Numbered from the stretch's first letter, positions 16,675 through 25,085 are shown. The stretch is 27,818 nucleotides of DNA from Flectobacillus sp. (GCA_029865665.1 JARXAV010000076.1:1-27818); one strand, 5' to 3'. The notes: generated by a model not told the origin, from the letters alone. Program-made: numbers and translations.

Positions 16675-18537
16675 ATGCACACGAATTATGATGTAATAGT
16701 AGTAGGAGCTGGTCATGCTGGTTGCGAAGCGGCTCATGCTGCGGCTACTATGGGTTCAAAGGTTTTGTTGATAACCATGAACATGAATACCATCGCTCAA
16801 ATGTCTTGTAACCCTGCAATGGGTGGCGTGGCAAAAGGACAAATCGTCCGTGAAGTGGATGCCTTAGGAGGTATGTCTGGGATTATCTCTGATAAAACCA
16901 TGATTCAATTCAGAATGCTAAACCGTTCTAAAGGCCCAGCTATGTGGTCGCCTCGTTGCCAATCTGACCGTATGCGGTTTGCAGAAGAATGGCGTTTGGC
17001 TTTAGAACGAAATCTTAATGTGGATTTTTGGCAAGAAATGGTGTCAGGACTACTCGTTGAGGGTAATAAAGTAACAGGGGTAAAAACTCAGTTAGGAATT
17101 GAGTTCAGAGCAAAATCGGTAGTACTTACCAATGGAACATTCTTAAACGGATTAATCCACATTGGCGAAAAAAACTTTGGCGGTGGTAGAACTGCTGAAG
17201 GAAAAGCTACGGGTATTACAGAGCAATTGGTAGAATTAGGCTTTGAGGCTGGTCGTATGAAAACGGGAACTCCGCCACGAGTGGATGCTCGTAGTTTAGA
17301 TTTTTCTAAAATGGAAGAACAAAAAGGAGATGAAAATCCAAGTAAGTTTTCGTATTTAGATACGCCTGCATTGACCGAACAACGTAGCTGTTGGATTACT
17401 TATACCAACCACGAAGTACACGAATTGTTGAAAACTGGCTTTGATAAATCACCGATGTTTGCTGGTAGAATCAAAGGACTTGGCCCTCGTTACTGTCCTT
17501 CGGTTGAGGATAAAATCAACCGTTTTGCAGACAAAGACCGTCACCAAATTTTTGTTGAACCAGAAGGATGGAATACAGTAGAAGTCTATGTAAATGGTTT
17601 TTCAACGTCGCTGCCAGAAGATGTTCAATACGCTGCCTTACGTAAAATTCCTGGTTTTGAAAACGTACGAATGTTCCGTCCAGGATATGCGATTGAATAC
17701 GATTATTTTCCACCAACGCAATTGAAAGCAACGCTTGAAACTAAGTTAATTGAAGGCTTGTATTTTGCAGGACAAATCAATGGAACTACTGGTTACGAAG
17801 AAGCCGCTTGTCAGGGACTAATGGCGGGTATCAATGCACACCGCAAAGCACAGGGTTTAGGCGAGTTTGTTCTAACACGTTCGGAAGCATACATTGGTGT
17901 ATTGATTGACGATTTAATCAATAAAGGGACGGACGAACCGTACCGTATGTTTACTTCTCGTGCGGAATACAGAACGCTTTTACGTCAGGATAATGCGGAT
18001 ATTCGTTTAACCGAAAAAGGTTTTGAGATTCAATTAGCTTCTGAAGACCGTCTGGCTAAGATGAAAAATAAGAAGGAGCAAACAGCTAATTTGGTAAATG
18101 ATCTTAAATTCAAAAAAGTAAGACCAGACGAAGTAAACGAGCAGTTAATCGCATTCGGAACAGCTCCTTTAAAAGAAGGTACAAGTATCTACAATTTATT
18201 GAAAAGACCGAATATCGGCTTAGAAGAGATCAAACAATTAACGCCCGAAATCGAAGAATATTTGGCCAAATTTACCGCCGATGTTTTGGAACATGCTGAA
18301 ATCAATATCAAGTACGAAAGCTATATTGAAAAGGAACAAGCCATGGTAGATAAAACCCTACGTCTGGAACACTTGCCAGTTCCTATTGATTTTGATTACA
18401 ATAAATTATCTGCTGTTTCGATTGAAGGTCGTCAAAAATTAAATAAAATTAGACCCGCTACTATTGGTCAAGCATCAAGAATTAGTGGTGTATCCGCATC
18501 TGATATTTCTATTTTGATGATGTTTATTGGCAAATAA
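16675..18537 (+). CDS. mnmG: tRNA uridine-5-carboxymethylaminomethyl modification enzyme MnmG (GidA)
   Basis: A 620-residue FAD-dependent enzyme that, with MnmE, installs the carboxymethylaminomethyl group on the wobble uridine of certain tRNAs. It opens with the dinucleotide-binding motif GAGHAG (11-16). It then shows [23 protein letters not shown], the signature [27 protein letters not shown], the second signature [17 protein letters not shown] and the C-terminal [22 protein letters not shown] tail that binds tRNA and MnmE. Length is standard. mnmG (gidA) commonly lies close to oriC in bacteria, which fits the parS-like sites directly upstream and the DnaA-box region 3 kb downstream. Its partner mnmE is not in the window. 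Confidence 0.97.
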   Translation: MHTNYDVIVVGAGHAGCEAAHAAATMGSKVLLITMNMNTIAQMSCNPAMGGVAKGQIVREVDALGGMSGIISDKTMIQFRMLNRSKGPAMWSPRCQSDRMRFAEEWRLALERNLNVDFWQEMVSGLLVEGNKVTGVKTQLGIEFRAKSVVLTNGTFLNGLIHIGEKNFGGGRTAEGKATGITEQLVELGFEAGRMKTGTPPRVDARSLDFSKMEEQKGDENPSKFSYLDTPALTEQRSCWITYTNHEVHELLKTGFDKSPMFAGRIKGLGPRYCPSVEDKINRFADKDRHQIFVEPEGWNTVEVYVNGFSTSLPEDVQYAALRKIPGFENVRMFRPGYAIEYDYFPPTQLKATLETKLIEGLYFAGQINGTTGYEEAACQGLMAGINAHRKAQGLGEFVLTRSEAYIGVLIDDLINKGTDEPYRMFTSRAEYRTLLRQDNADIRLTEKGFEIQLASEDRLAKMKNKKEQTANLVNDLKFKKVRPDEVNEQLIAFGTAPLKEGTSIYNLLKRPNIGLEEIKQLTPEIEEYLAKFTADVLEHAEINIKYESYIEKEQAMVDKTLRLEHLPVPIDFDYNKLSAVSIEGRQKLNKIRPATIGQASRISGVSASDISILMMFIGK

Positions 18538-18595
18538 GTTGCTAGTTACGAGCGTTATTTTCGAATAAAATCAAGCTAATCATTCCTTATCTTAA

Positions 18596-18621
18596 CGGTT
18601 CTGAATTTCGGTTCAGAACCG
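18596..18621 (+). terminator. Hairpin between mnmG and the methyltransferase gene
   Basis: A perfect 10-bp stem, CGGTTCTGAA with TTCAGAACCG, around a TTTCGG loop, 58 bp after the mnmG stop. It lacks a T-run, so it may be a weak terminator, an RNA-stability element or the 5' leader of the next gene, whose ATG is 21 bp downstream. Confidence 0.45.
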
Positions 18622-18642
18622 CTTATTCAAATCGTATTCATA

Positions 18643-19530
18643 ATGGTTGAACAATTGCAGGCTTGTCCCATCTGTCAAAGCCAAGAACTTACCCACTTTA
18701 AAACCTGCCAAGACTATACCGTTAGTCAGGAGAAATTTGACATTGTCAACTGTAAAAGTTGCGGTTTTAAATTTACCAATCCACGTCCAGATGAAGCCAA
18801 TGTTGGACGGTATTATAAATCAGATTCCTACATTTCACATAGTAATACCTCAAAAGGAATCATCGCAAAACTCTATCATGCGGTACGCAAATATACCCTA
18901 CAAGGCAAACTATCGCTCATTAATAGACTAGCCAACAAAAAAGGAAAACTACTGGATGTAGGCTGTGGAACGGGAATGTTTATCAACTGTTGTCAGGAAG
19001 CAGGATGGACGGTTAAAGGAATTGAGCCTGACCCTGATGCAGGTAAATTTGCGAAAGAACTCAATAAGGTACAGATTGAATCCCAGATTTTAGGAAGTTA
19101 TTCCAGCGAACAGTTTGATGTCATTACCATGTGGCACGTGCTAGAACACGTTCACCAACTTAATGAAACTGCCAACTGGCTCAACCAACGATTAACAAAG
19201 GAAGGTCACTTAATCATTGCAGTGCCGAACTACGAATCAAAAGATGCTCAAATCTATCAAGAGCAATGGGCGGCTTATGACGTGCCTCGTCATCTATACC
19301 ACTTCTCACAGAAAAGTATCCAGCAATTAATGGGAAATCATGGTTTCAAACTTGTGGAAACGCTACCCATGAAATTCGATTCATTCTACGTGAGTATGTT
19401 ATCCACAAAATACCAAACAGGAAGTATCAATTACCTAAAAGCGTTCTTTGATGGCCTTAAATCAAATCGCTGGGCTAGTAACAATCAACAGAACTATTCG
19501 AGCCTTATTTATGTCTTCAAGAAGCAATAA
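18643..19530 (+). CDS. Class I SAM-dependent methyltransferase with N-terminal zinc ribbon
   Basis: A 295-residue cytoplasmic protein. The N-terminus has two CxxC pairs (Cys8/Cys11 and Cys37/Cys40; CPIC..CKSC), probably a zinc ribbon. A Methyltransf_12/23-like domain follows, with SAM motif I LLDVGCGTG (103-111), the acidic IEPD that ends the second strand, and ITMWHVLEHVHQLNET as the post-I region. A Tyr/His-rich stretch, DVPRHLYHFSQKSIQQLMGNHGF, is typical of methyltransferases that act on sugars or small metabolites in surface-polysaccharide or natural-product pathways. The substrate cannot be deduced, and no polysaccharide genes are nearby. Near its 3' end an exact DnaA box lies within the coding sequence (19399-19407). 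Confidence 0.85.
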   Translation: MVEQLQACPICQSQELTHFKTCQDYTVSQEKFDIVNCKSCGFKFTNPRPDEANVGRYYKSDSYISHSNTSKGIIAKLYHAVRKYTLQGKLSLINRLANKKGKLLDVGCGTGMFINCCQEAGWTVKGIEPDPDAGKFAKELNKVQIESQILGSYSSEQFDVITMWHVLEHVHQLNETANWLNQRLTKEGHLIIAVPNYESKDAQIYQEQWAAYDVPRHLYHFSQKSIQQLMGNHGFKLVETLPMKFDSFYVSMLSTKYQTGSINYLKAFFDGLKSNRWASNNQQNYSSLIYVFKKQ

Positions 19531-19548
19531 TTAACGATATTTAACGTC

Positions 19549-19715
19549 TTATCCACAGCCCTCAGTTTATAAATTAAAACTGAGGGCTTACTTTTGTATT
19601 ACCTTTTTGAAGCTATTCGCTCAAAATTTGACAAATAATCCACAATTTAGAGCGAATTTTAAGAAAAAATCCAATTGAAGAAGATTTAATCCACAATGTT
19701 TTCAACATATCCACA
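19549..19715. promoter_or_regulatory. DnaA-box group upstream of the Ig-like lipoprotein gene
   Basis: One exact box TTATCCACA (19549-19557) and three one-mismatch boxes in the same orientation: TAATCCACA at 19636-19644 and 19687-19695, and ATATCCACA at 19707-19715, the last ending on the base before the ATG. All point the same way within 167 bp. They could be an outlying arm of the proposed origin 1.6 kb downstream, or DnaA-dependent regulation of the lipoprotein gene. Confidence 0.5.
19558..19587 (+). terminator. Terminator-like hairpin directly after a DnaA box
   Basis: GCCCTCAGTTT pairs exactly with AAACTGAGGGC around an 8-nt AT-only loop, 27 bp after the methyltransferase stop codon. 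The following TTACTTTTG is only moderately T-rich. The stem starts on the base after an exact DnaA box. Confidence 0.65.
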
Positions 19716-21356
19716 ATGAAAGTTAAACACATACTATTGATAAGTTTTTTGAGTTTTGTCTTTATTGAGACCCTTTTTAGCTGTGCCCAAATTGTTGCAC
19801 CTACGGGTGGAAAAAAAGATACCCTTGCTCCGAAGTTGGTGCGAGTATTCCCAAATAACCAGAGTAAGAATTTTCATGGAACCTTAATTGAACTACAATT
19901 TGATGAATACGTAAACGTCGATAACATCAAACAACAACTGGTCATCACCCCAAGTTTGACGGAAGGCTACGAAACGAAAATCATGCCGAAGGGCGTTCGA
20001 TTGACCTTGAATGCTCCTTTAAAAGAAAACACCACCTATAACTTGAACTTTAAGGAAACGTTTAAAGACATTACGGAGCGTAATCCTGCCAAAAATGTAC
20101 GCTTAGTTTTTAGCACAGGAAATGTCATTGATTCGTTAAAAGTAGATGGAGAAGTGATGAATGTACTCTCTGGAAAACCCATGATGGATGTATCCGTTGG
20201 TTTATATCAATATTCAGATACCTTAAAGCCTGCAAAGAACAAGCCTTACTATTTTACCAAAACAGATAGTTTGGGCAAATTCAATATGGAAAATATCGCA
20301 GCAGGTAAGTACCGAATCTATGCCATAACTGATTTGGATAATAATTCACTGTATGCTGAAGCTAAGGAAATGATTGGTTTTGTAAGAGATACCATCAACT
20401 TACAAAGCAATCTATCCACACTCAAAATTGCCATGAGTAAAAATGATAAAACTAAAAATAAGGTCAGTAAATCAAGAGCTACGTCAAGTTACTATTTTGT
20501 AGAATACCTAAAACCAATCAAAAGTTTCAAAGTAAGTTTTGCCAAAACAAGCGATAGTATCACTTATCAACAAGTTGGTTCGAACTCAATTCGCTTTTTT
20601 AACATCAAGAAAAATTCAACGGATACCTTAAAAGTACAAATAGCCGTAACGGATTCGCTAGAGCGTGTCTTTACGCATGAGCAAAAAATTAAGTTTAAAG
20701 TACCTAGTAAAAAAGAAAATGATAACATTAAGGAAGAACTTACCACCAAAATAACCCCTGATGCCAACGATGATGTAGAGCCTAAAAGTTTAGCATACAC
20801 ATTGACATTTAGTAAACCTATTCGTTCGTGGAGTATAGATAGCATCAAAGCAATAAGTGATACAATCAAGAAAATTCCTGTTTCGAAAGAACTTATCCAC
20901 TGGAATAAGGACATGACAGAAATGAATATCGTCTTTAAGGAGGTCATCCGAGCCAAAGAAAACATTAGTATTCAATTTCAAAAAGGTGCGTTCATCTCAA
21001 TTGAAGGAGACAGCTCTATGTATATTAAAACCTTAAATCCTATAAAAGATCCAGAACTATATGGGACGATTGGTGGAGAAGTTACCAACAAACAAAAAAA
21101 GAACTTCATTGTACAACTAATCAACGAGCAGGGACAGGTGATACAGGAATTGTTTAATACCCCTGCTTATAACTTCACTTTCGTGAAAGCAGGCTTATAC
21201 ACAATTAGATTAGTGGTCGATGAAAACGGAAATCGTCGTTGGGATACTGGCGATGTGGATAAAAATAGCCTTCCAGAGCCTATTTTGTTTATAAAAGATA
21301 AAATAAAGCTAAAACAGAACTTTGAATTAACTGGATTCAACTTTTCCATAGACTAA
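19716..21356 (+). CDS. Ig-like (SbsA-type) domain lipoprotein
   Basis: A 546-residue surface or periplasmic lipoprotein. The signal peptide ends at FSC with lipidated Cys23, followed at once by AQIVAPTGGKKDTLAPKLVRV, a start that is strikingly conserved in a Bacteroidota family annotated as 'Ig-like domain-containing protein'. Residues about 36-135 form the bacterial Ig-like domain (PNNQSKNFHGTLIELQFDEYV..TTYNLNFKETFKDITERNP). A carboxypeptidase-regulatory-like segment follows near 140-220 (DSLGKFNMENIAAGKYRIYAITDLDNN), and a related one ends the protein (GLYTIRLVVDENGNRRWDTGD). The cellular role is unknown. The 3' end contains an exact DnaA box in the coding strand (21254-21262), and the stop codon lies at the edge of the proposed origin. 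Confidence 0.85.
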   Translation: MKVKHILLISFLSFVFIETLFSCAQIVAPTGGKKDTLAPKLVRVFPNNQSKNFHGTLIELQFDEYVNVDNIKQQLVITPSLTEGYETKIMPKGVRLTLNAPLKENTTYNLNFKETFKDITERNPAKNVRLVFSTGNVIDSLKVDGEVMNVLSGKPMMDVSVGLYQYSDTLKPAKNKPYYFTKTDSLGKFNMENIAAGKYRIYAITDLDNNSLYAEAKEMIGFVRDTINLQSNLSTLKIAMSKNDKTKNKVSKSRATSSYYFVEYLKPIKSFKVSFAKTSDSITYQQVGSNSIRFFNIKKNSTDTLKVQIAVTDSLERVFTHEQKIKFKVPSKKENDNIKEELTTKITPDANDDVEPKSLAYTLTFSKPIRSWSIDSIKAISDTIKKIPVSKELIHWNKDMTEMNIVFKEVIRAKENISIQFQKGAFISIEGDSSMYIKTLNPIKDPELYGTIGGEVTNKQKKNFIVQLINEQGQVIQELFNTPAYNFTFVKAGLYTIRLVVDENGNRRWDTGDVDKNSLPEPILFIKDKIKLKQNFELTGFNFSID

Positions 21357-21526
21357 TTGTGGATAACCTCGCTTTCCACACTGATTTTCCACTTGCCAAA
21401 ACAAGATAAACGAAGCAAAAAGTGGAAAACCACAAAGTATGTGCAAATAGTGTTGATAAGTAGTCGATAATTGGTACAATTAGTGTTGATTAAAAATTAT
21501 AAGTCGTGGAAAGTAATTCTACTTAG

Positions 21527-21542
21527 TTATCCACGTGTATAA
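21527..21542. promoter_or_regulatory. Palindromic double DnaA box on a CACGTG core
   Basis: TTATCCACGTGTATAA is a 16-bp near-palindrome inside the proposed origin. Read from either side it gives TTATnCACG, one base from the relaxed DnaA consensus TTATnCACA, so two boxes overlap head to head, centred on CACGTG, which is also the parS core. Confidence 0.5.
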
Positions 21543-21771
21543 ATACTTGAGTTATCAGCAGCTAACAGACAAGTTAAACACATTAAAAGAGTCGTGTTGA
21601 TAAGCACAAGATAAATGGATAACTTGTAAACATAGATGTTAACAAAAATTAAGTCACTGATTATCAATTATTTAATAGTTAATAACTACTTTATAACTTG
21701 TGGACAAAAGAGGACTTACCCACAAGACTTTAAAAAAAATGATTTCTTAACAATTAATTAACATATCCACA

Positions 21772-21845
21772 GACCATATAGAAATAATAGATTCTTTTCT
21801 CTTTTAAAAAAAAATTAAAATCTATATTTATATACAATGTTGAAA
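21772..21845. other. AT-rich candidate DNA unwinding element
   Basis: A 74-bp block with about one-sixth G/C over its first 69 bases, including nine consecutive A and repeated TATA steps, placed between the last DnaA box (21763-21771) and the TPR gene start. Its position fits a duplex unwinding element; the promoter of the TPR gene must also lie in or near it. Confidence 0.5.
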
Positions 21846-21867
21846 TGTGTGAAAAAATGAAAATGAA

Positions 21868-23700
21868 ATGGAAGAGCGTTTGAAAAATAAAAAAGGGAAG
21901 TGGATTCGATATGGCTGGTGCTTGGTTCTTGTATTGTTGACGGGGTCTTTGAAAGCTCAGGAAGCAGAAGTGGGGATGGAATACCTAAAAGCAGGGGAAT
22001 TTGAAAAAGCGAAGGTTATTTTTCAGAAATTGGCGAAAAGTAAAGAATCAGTAAAGCAAGTTCATAAGCCTTATTTACAGACACTTATCAAGTTGAAAGA
22101 GTGGGATGCTGCTGAGAAATTTCTGAAAAAAGAGATTAAATCTTCAGACGGTGATGTAAAATACATCGCCGAATACGGAAGATTGCTCGAAATGCTTGAA
22201 AAAAAGGAGGATGCCACTAAACAGTACACCCTTGCTGTGGATAAAGCAAAGCTTGATGATAACGTATTGATTGGTCTGTTAAATGACCTAATCGAGAATG
22301 GACAGTACGATTTAGCCATCAAAGCAATTGAAGAGTCGAGAGTTGCTACGAAAGATGCAGGGAAAAAGACCCTAGAGATGGCTAAACTCTATCGTAGAGT
22401 GGGTAAAAGGGCAGAAATGATAGAGGAGTACTTGAGATACGGATTAATGACGGAAAACCTCGAATCTGTCGAAATGATGTTTCAAGATGAACTAAAAGAG
22501 GATAGTGATATTGAACTGTTTGAGAAAATACTTTATGCGGATATTCAGAAGTATCCAGAACAGCCTTATTTCAGTCAACTATTGAGTTGGCATTTAATTC
22601 AAAAGAAGGAATTCAATAGGGCCTTTGTCCAACTGAAAGCCTTGGATCGTCGGTACAAAAAAGAAGGACTTGAAGTTAGCCGTTTGGGGGATTTGGCCTA
22701 TCAAAATAAGGATTTTCAGAGTGCAGGGAAAATTTTTGAATATCTGGTAAAAGAGTACCCCAAAAATGTATATTATCCAGTGTGGAGAAGAATGTTGATA
22801 ACCTCAAAAGAGGAGTTGATAAAGACGGTTTATCCTGTCAATTTAGCGGATATTCGAGTTTTAATCAACGAATATAGTAAGATGTTAGGGGAATTGGGGA
22901 TAAATCAGCGAACATTAGACGGTCTTAGAAATCAAGGTTTATTGTATGCCTTTTATCTAAATGAAAAGGATACGGCAATCACGGTTTTGAACAAGGCAAT
23001 TGCCAATGCTCAGGGTGATCAGCAATTCATAGACCGTTGTAAATTGGATTTGGGAGATATTTATGTGTTGAAAACTGAACCTTGGGAAGCAACCTTATTA
23101 TATTCACAAGTGGAAAAGTCCGAAAAAGATAGTCCACTCGGATACGATGCGAAATTAAGAAATGCAAAATTGGCTTATTTCAGAGGGGATTTTGAATTAG
23201 CTCGTGAGGTCTTGGATATTCTTAAACAAGCTACCACTCGTGAAATTGCTAACGATGCCATGGATTTGAGTTTACTGATTTTAGAAAATACAGGGGAAGA
23301 TAGTACGGAAGCGGGTATGAAATCGTATGCAGCAATTGAATTACTTCTTTTTCAACATCGAGATACGGAAGCCTTAGCAGCGATGGATAAGATGTTGAAA
23401 ACCTTAAAAGGAAATTCATTGGAGGATAACGTGTTATTTTTACGAGCAAAGACCTACTTACGAATAGGTGATGTGGATAAAGCGATTAAAGATTTAGAAA
23501 CGATTCATGAACAATTTGCTATCGAAATTTTAGGGGATGATGCTTTATACACCTTAGCCAAGATTTATCAAGATAATTTGAATCAATCAAGCAAAGCCAT
23601 GAAGTTGTTCCAAGAGTTATTAACAAAATATCCAGGAAGTATCTACGGAGCTGATGCACGAAAAAGATTCAGAAATCTTCGGGGGGATGCAATAAATTAG
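21868..23700 (+). CDS. Exported tetratricopeptide repeat protein
   Basis: A 610-residue protein starting MEERLKNKKGKWIRYGWCLV, with a signal peptide (hydrophobic about 15-28, ending GSLKAQ, cleaved after AQ) and then helical repeats throughout. TPR units are clear at VGMEYLKAGEFEKAKVIFQKLAKS (about 35-58), in the LSRLGDLAYQNKDFQSAGKIFEYLV region (near 270-295), and at the C-terminus (ALYTLAKIYQDNLNQSSKAMKLFQELLTKYPGS). It resembles the periplasmic TPR scaffold proteins widespread in Bacteroidota; the partner is unknown. The coding strand is clearly G-rich over C compared with many genes to the left. Exact DnaA boxes lie inside it at 22236-22244 and 23472-23480. Upstream ATGs at 21857 and 21863 do not lead into this frame. 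Confidence 0.85.
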   Translation: MEERLKNKKGKWIRYGWCLVLVLLTGSLKAQEAEVGMEYLKAGEFEKAKVIFQKLAKSKESVKQVHKPYLQTLIKLKEWDAAEKFLKKEIKSSDGDVKYIAEYGRLLEMLEKKEDATKQYTLAVDKAKLDDNVLIGLLNDLIENGQYDLAIKAIEESRVATKDAGKKTLEMAKLYRRVGKRAEMIEEYLRYGLMTENLESVEMMFQDELKEDSDIELFEKILYADIQKYPEQPYFSQLLSWHLIQKKEFNRAFVQLKALDRRYKKEGLEVSRLGDLAYQNKDFQSAGKIFEYLVKEYPKNVYYPVWRRMLITSKEELIKTVYPVNLADIRVLINEYSKMLGELGINQRTLDGLRNQGLLYAFYLNEKDTAITVLNKAIANAQGDQQFIDRCKLDLGDIYVLKTEPWEATLLYSQVEKSEKDSPLGYDAKLRNAKLAYFRGDFELAREVLDILKQATTREIANDAMDLSLLILENTGEDSTEAGMKSYAAIELLLFQHRDTEALAAMDKMLKTLKGNSLEDNVLFLRAKTYLRIGDVDKAIKDLETIHEQFAIEILGDDALYTLAKIYQDNLNQSSKAMKLFQELLTKYPGSIYGADARKRFRNLRGDAIN

Positions 23701-23717
23701 TAATAATTTTCATTTCT

Positions 23718-23852
23718 AAGAAAGAGGTGCGTAAAAGTCAAAAGTTTATGAGTGACCATCGCTCAGATTAAAGCTAAGAACAGAGATATTATTTTGTGTT
23801 AAATGCTTTAAACATTAAACTTCTACACTTTTTACACACCTCTTTTCTTTTT
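23718..23852 (+). ncRNA. Candidate structured RNA with nested helices and U-rich end
   Basis: In the 218-bp gap after the TPR gene, four helices fit together without conflict. P1: 23718-23738 with 23827-23849, containing GAGGTG/CACCTC and GTAAAA/TTTTAC, with one mismatch and two bulges. P2: AAGTTTA (23742-23748) with TAAACTT (23816-23822). P3: a 5-bp hairpin GAGTG/CGCTC at 23750-23764 (one G-U). P4: TTAAAGC (23768-23774) with GCTTTAA (23805-23811). The 3' arm of P1 runs into a U-rich tract (CTTTTCTTTTTT). This could be a small RNA with its own terminator, the 3' UTR structure of the TPR mRNA, or a leader element of the next gene. No family is recognised. Confidence 0.35.
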
Positions 23853-23918
23853 TCCACATAACCGTATTTCATCTGATAACAGGACTACTTCATTTTTCAT
23901 ATTTTAATAATTACGCTC

Positions 23919-24974
23919 ATGAAGTATTGGTCTTTACTGCTCATGTTGTGTATAAGTCGTACTTATGCACAGCAAAATCCAGCTACGTTTGTTTGTCATT
24001 ATTATGGAAATAGTAGTCAGGTAGATGAAATTTGCCAAAATATGCAACGCTACATTTCGGCGGGTCGTGCCGAAAAGGAGGTCAAGAAAATAGCTTCTTT
24101 GATGAATCTCTCTCGTTGTCCCTTTCAAATGGTCGAATGCGACAATACAGATAATTGTTTTGCAACCCTCGTGGAAGGTGTACCTACCATTATTTATGAC
24201 CGTGATTTTTTGAATCGAGTAGAAGAAGTAACAACTAAAGACTGGTCCGCTATTTCGATTTTAGCTCATGAAGTAGGTCATCTAGTTTATTATCACCCGA
24301 CATCTCCTCGTACCGACCAACGTCAAAAGGAATTAGAAGCAGACGAATTTTCGGGAGCTTGTTTGTTTAAACTGGGTGCAAGTTTAGAAGAAGCTCAATT
24401 AGCGATTAACCATTTTCAGGACGAAACAGGCAATAACACCCATCCGCCAAGATGGGAACGACTCAAGGCTATTGAAAAAGGGTGGAAGGAAGAATGGACA
24501 AAAGCTGGAGGAAAAATGGTGGAAAATAAAAATGAAGAAGCCCAGATAAGCATTGCCGATGAAACGCAAAAAGAAATAATGCAGCCTGTGTACACTCGCC
24601 CACAAGTTGTGGATAACCATCAAACAGGTTGTATCGAAGGAAATTGTTCAGAAGGATTGGGCTATTTTATCCACAGTTCACAAGGAAGTTATAAGGGTTT
24701 ATGGAAAGACGGTAAACGGCACGGAGCAGGAATTCACTATGACCCACAAGGTTACAAAATTTACGAAGGAGATTGGATTGCAGGAAAGCGTGATGGAAAT
24801 GGGATTTACTATTTTGAAACGGGCGAAGTTTTTCAAGGTATTTTTATCAACGATAGACCTAGTTCTTCGGGCGAATATGTTTTAAATAACACAACATCAA
24901 CCGAAATTGTCAAGCTACGCTATGTACATGCAGACGGCACAGAAGAAATCATTCGAGTCAAAAAAGGAAATTAG
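23919..24974 (+). CDS. Secreted M48-like zinc metalloprotease fused to MORN repeats
   Basis: A 351-residue protein with a signal peptide (MKYWSLLLMLCISRTYAQ, cleaved after AQ). Residues about 30-190 carry a zinc-peptidase core: HEVGH (117-121), a downstream ELEAD (138-142) whose Glu would be the third zinc ligand as in M48/gluzincin-type enzymes, and THPPRWERLKAIEKGW (174-189), which mirrors the conserved HP..ER region of that family. Four cysteines (Cys26, 39, 67, 74) precede it. After a linker comes a Cys-containing CIEGNCSEGLGYF and two to three MORN repeats (YKGLWKDGKRHGAGIHY, YEGDWIAGKRDGNGIYY, FQGIFINDRPSSSGEY; about 255-320). MORN repeats usually bind membranes or other proteins. Exact DnaA boxes lie in the gene at 24608 and 24667. 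A terminator follows. Confidence 0.8.
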   Translation: MKYWSLLLMLCISRTYAQQNPATFVCHYYGNSSQVDEICQNMQRYISAGRAEKEVKKIASLMNLSRCPFQMVECDNTDNCFATLVEGVPTIIYDRDFLNRVEEVTTKDWSAISILAHEVGHLVYYHPTSPRTDQRQKELEADEFSGACLFKLGASLEEAQLAINHFQDETGNNTHPPRWERLKAIEKGWKEEWTKAGGKMVENKNEEAQISIADETQKEIMQPVYTRPQVVDNHQTGCIEGNCSEGLGYFIHSSQGSYKGLWKDGKRHGAGIHYDPQGYKIYEGDWIAGKRDGNGIYYFETGEVFQGIFINDRPSSSGEYVLNNTTSTEIVKLRYVHADGTEEIIRVKKGN

Positions 24975-25002
24975 ATTCAATCTTTTTTTATAACTTACAT
25001 CG

Positions 25003-25036
25003 GCTTGCTCTTTCAAAGGGCAAGCTTTTCTTTTTT
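25003..25036 (+). terminator. Rho-independent terminator after the protease-MORN gene
   Basis: GCTTGCTCTT pairs with AAGGGCAAGC (one T-G wobble) around a 3-nt loop, followed by TTTTCTTTTTT. Starts 29 bp after the stop codon. Confidence 0.85.
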
Positions 25037-25056
25037 ATCAACAAAAAAATTATGCT

Positions 25057-25085
25057 TACATACTATTTTGTAAAATAGTTATGTA
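25057..25085. promoter_or_regulatory. Near-perfect 29-bp palindrome upstream of the acyl-CoA ligase gene
   Basis: TACATACTATTTT, a GT spacer, then AAAATAGTTATGTA: the right arm is the exact reverse complement of the left except for one inserted T. A -7-like TATATTTG begins on its last two bases (25084-25091). The ATG is 76 bp further on. The size and symmetry suit a dimeric repressor (TetR- or GntR/FadR-like), but no regulator gene is nearby. Confidence 0.45.

Larger units (their letters stand above)
21357..21867. other. oriC: Putative chromosomal replication origin (oriC)
   Basis: This is the longest gene-free stretch in the window (511 bp). DnaA-box matches: exact TGTGGATAA at 21358-21366; TGTTGATAA at 21451-21459 and 21595-21603; TTATCCACG at 21527-21535; TGTGGACAA at 21699-21707; TTACCCACA at 21716-21724; ATATCCACA at 21763-21771. 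All but the first differ from consensus by one base. Directly after the last box comes a block of extreme AT content (11 G/C in 69 bases, 21772-21840) with runs of A and T, a plausible unwinding element. A TAG-AAA-TAA-TAG series at 21779-21790 could resemble a DnaA-trio. Box array plus AT block is the standard bacterial origin plan. dnaA is not adjacent, which is common in this phylum. Confidence 0.7.

Noticed and set aside
19131..19146. CACGTG in the methyltransferase gene as another parS site
   Set aside because: The flanks do not match the parS arms beyond the core.
23849..23857. TTTTCCACA as another origin DnaA box
   Set aside because: One mismatch in the critical TTAT half and located in the U-rich tail of the candidate RNA; not counted.
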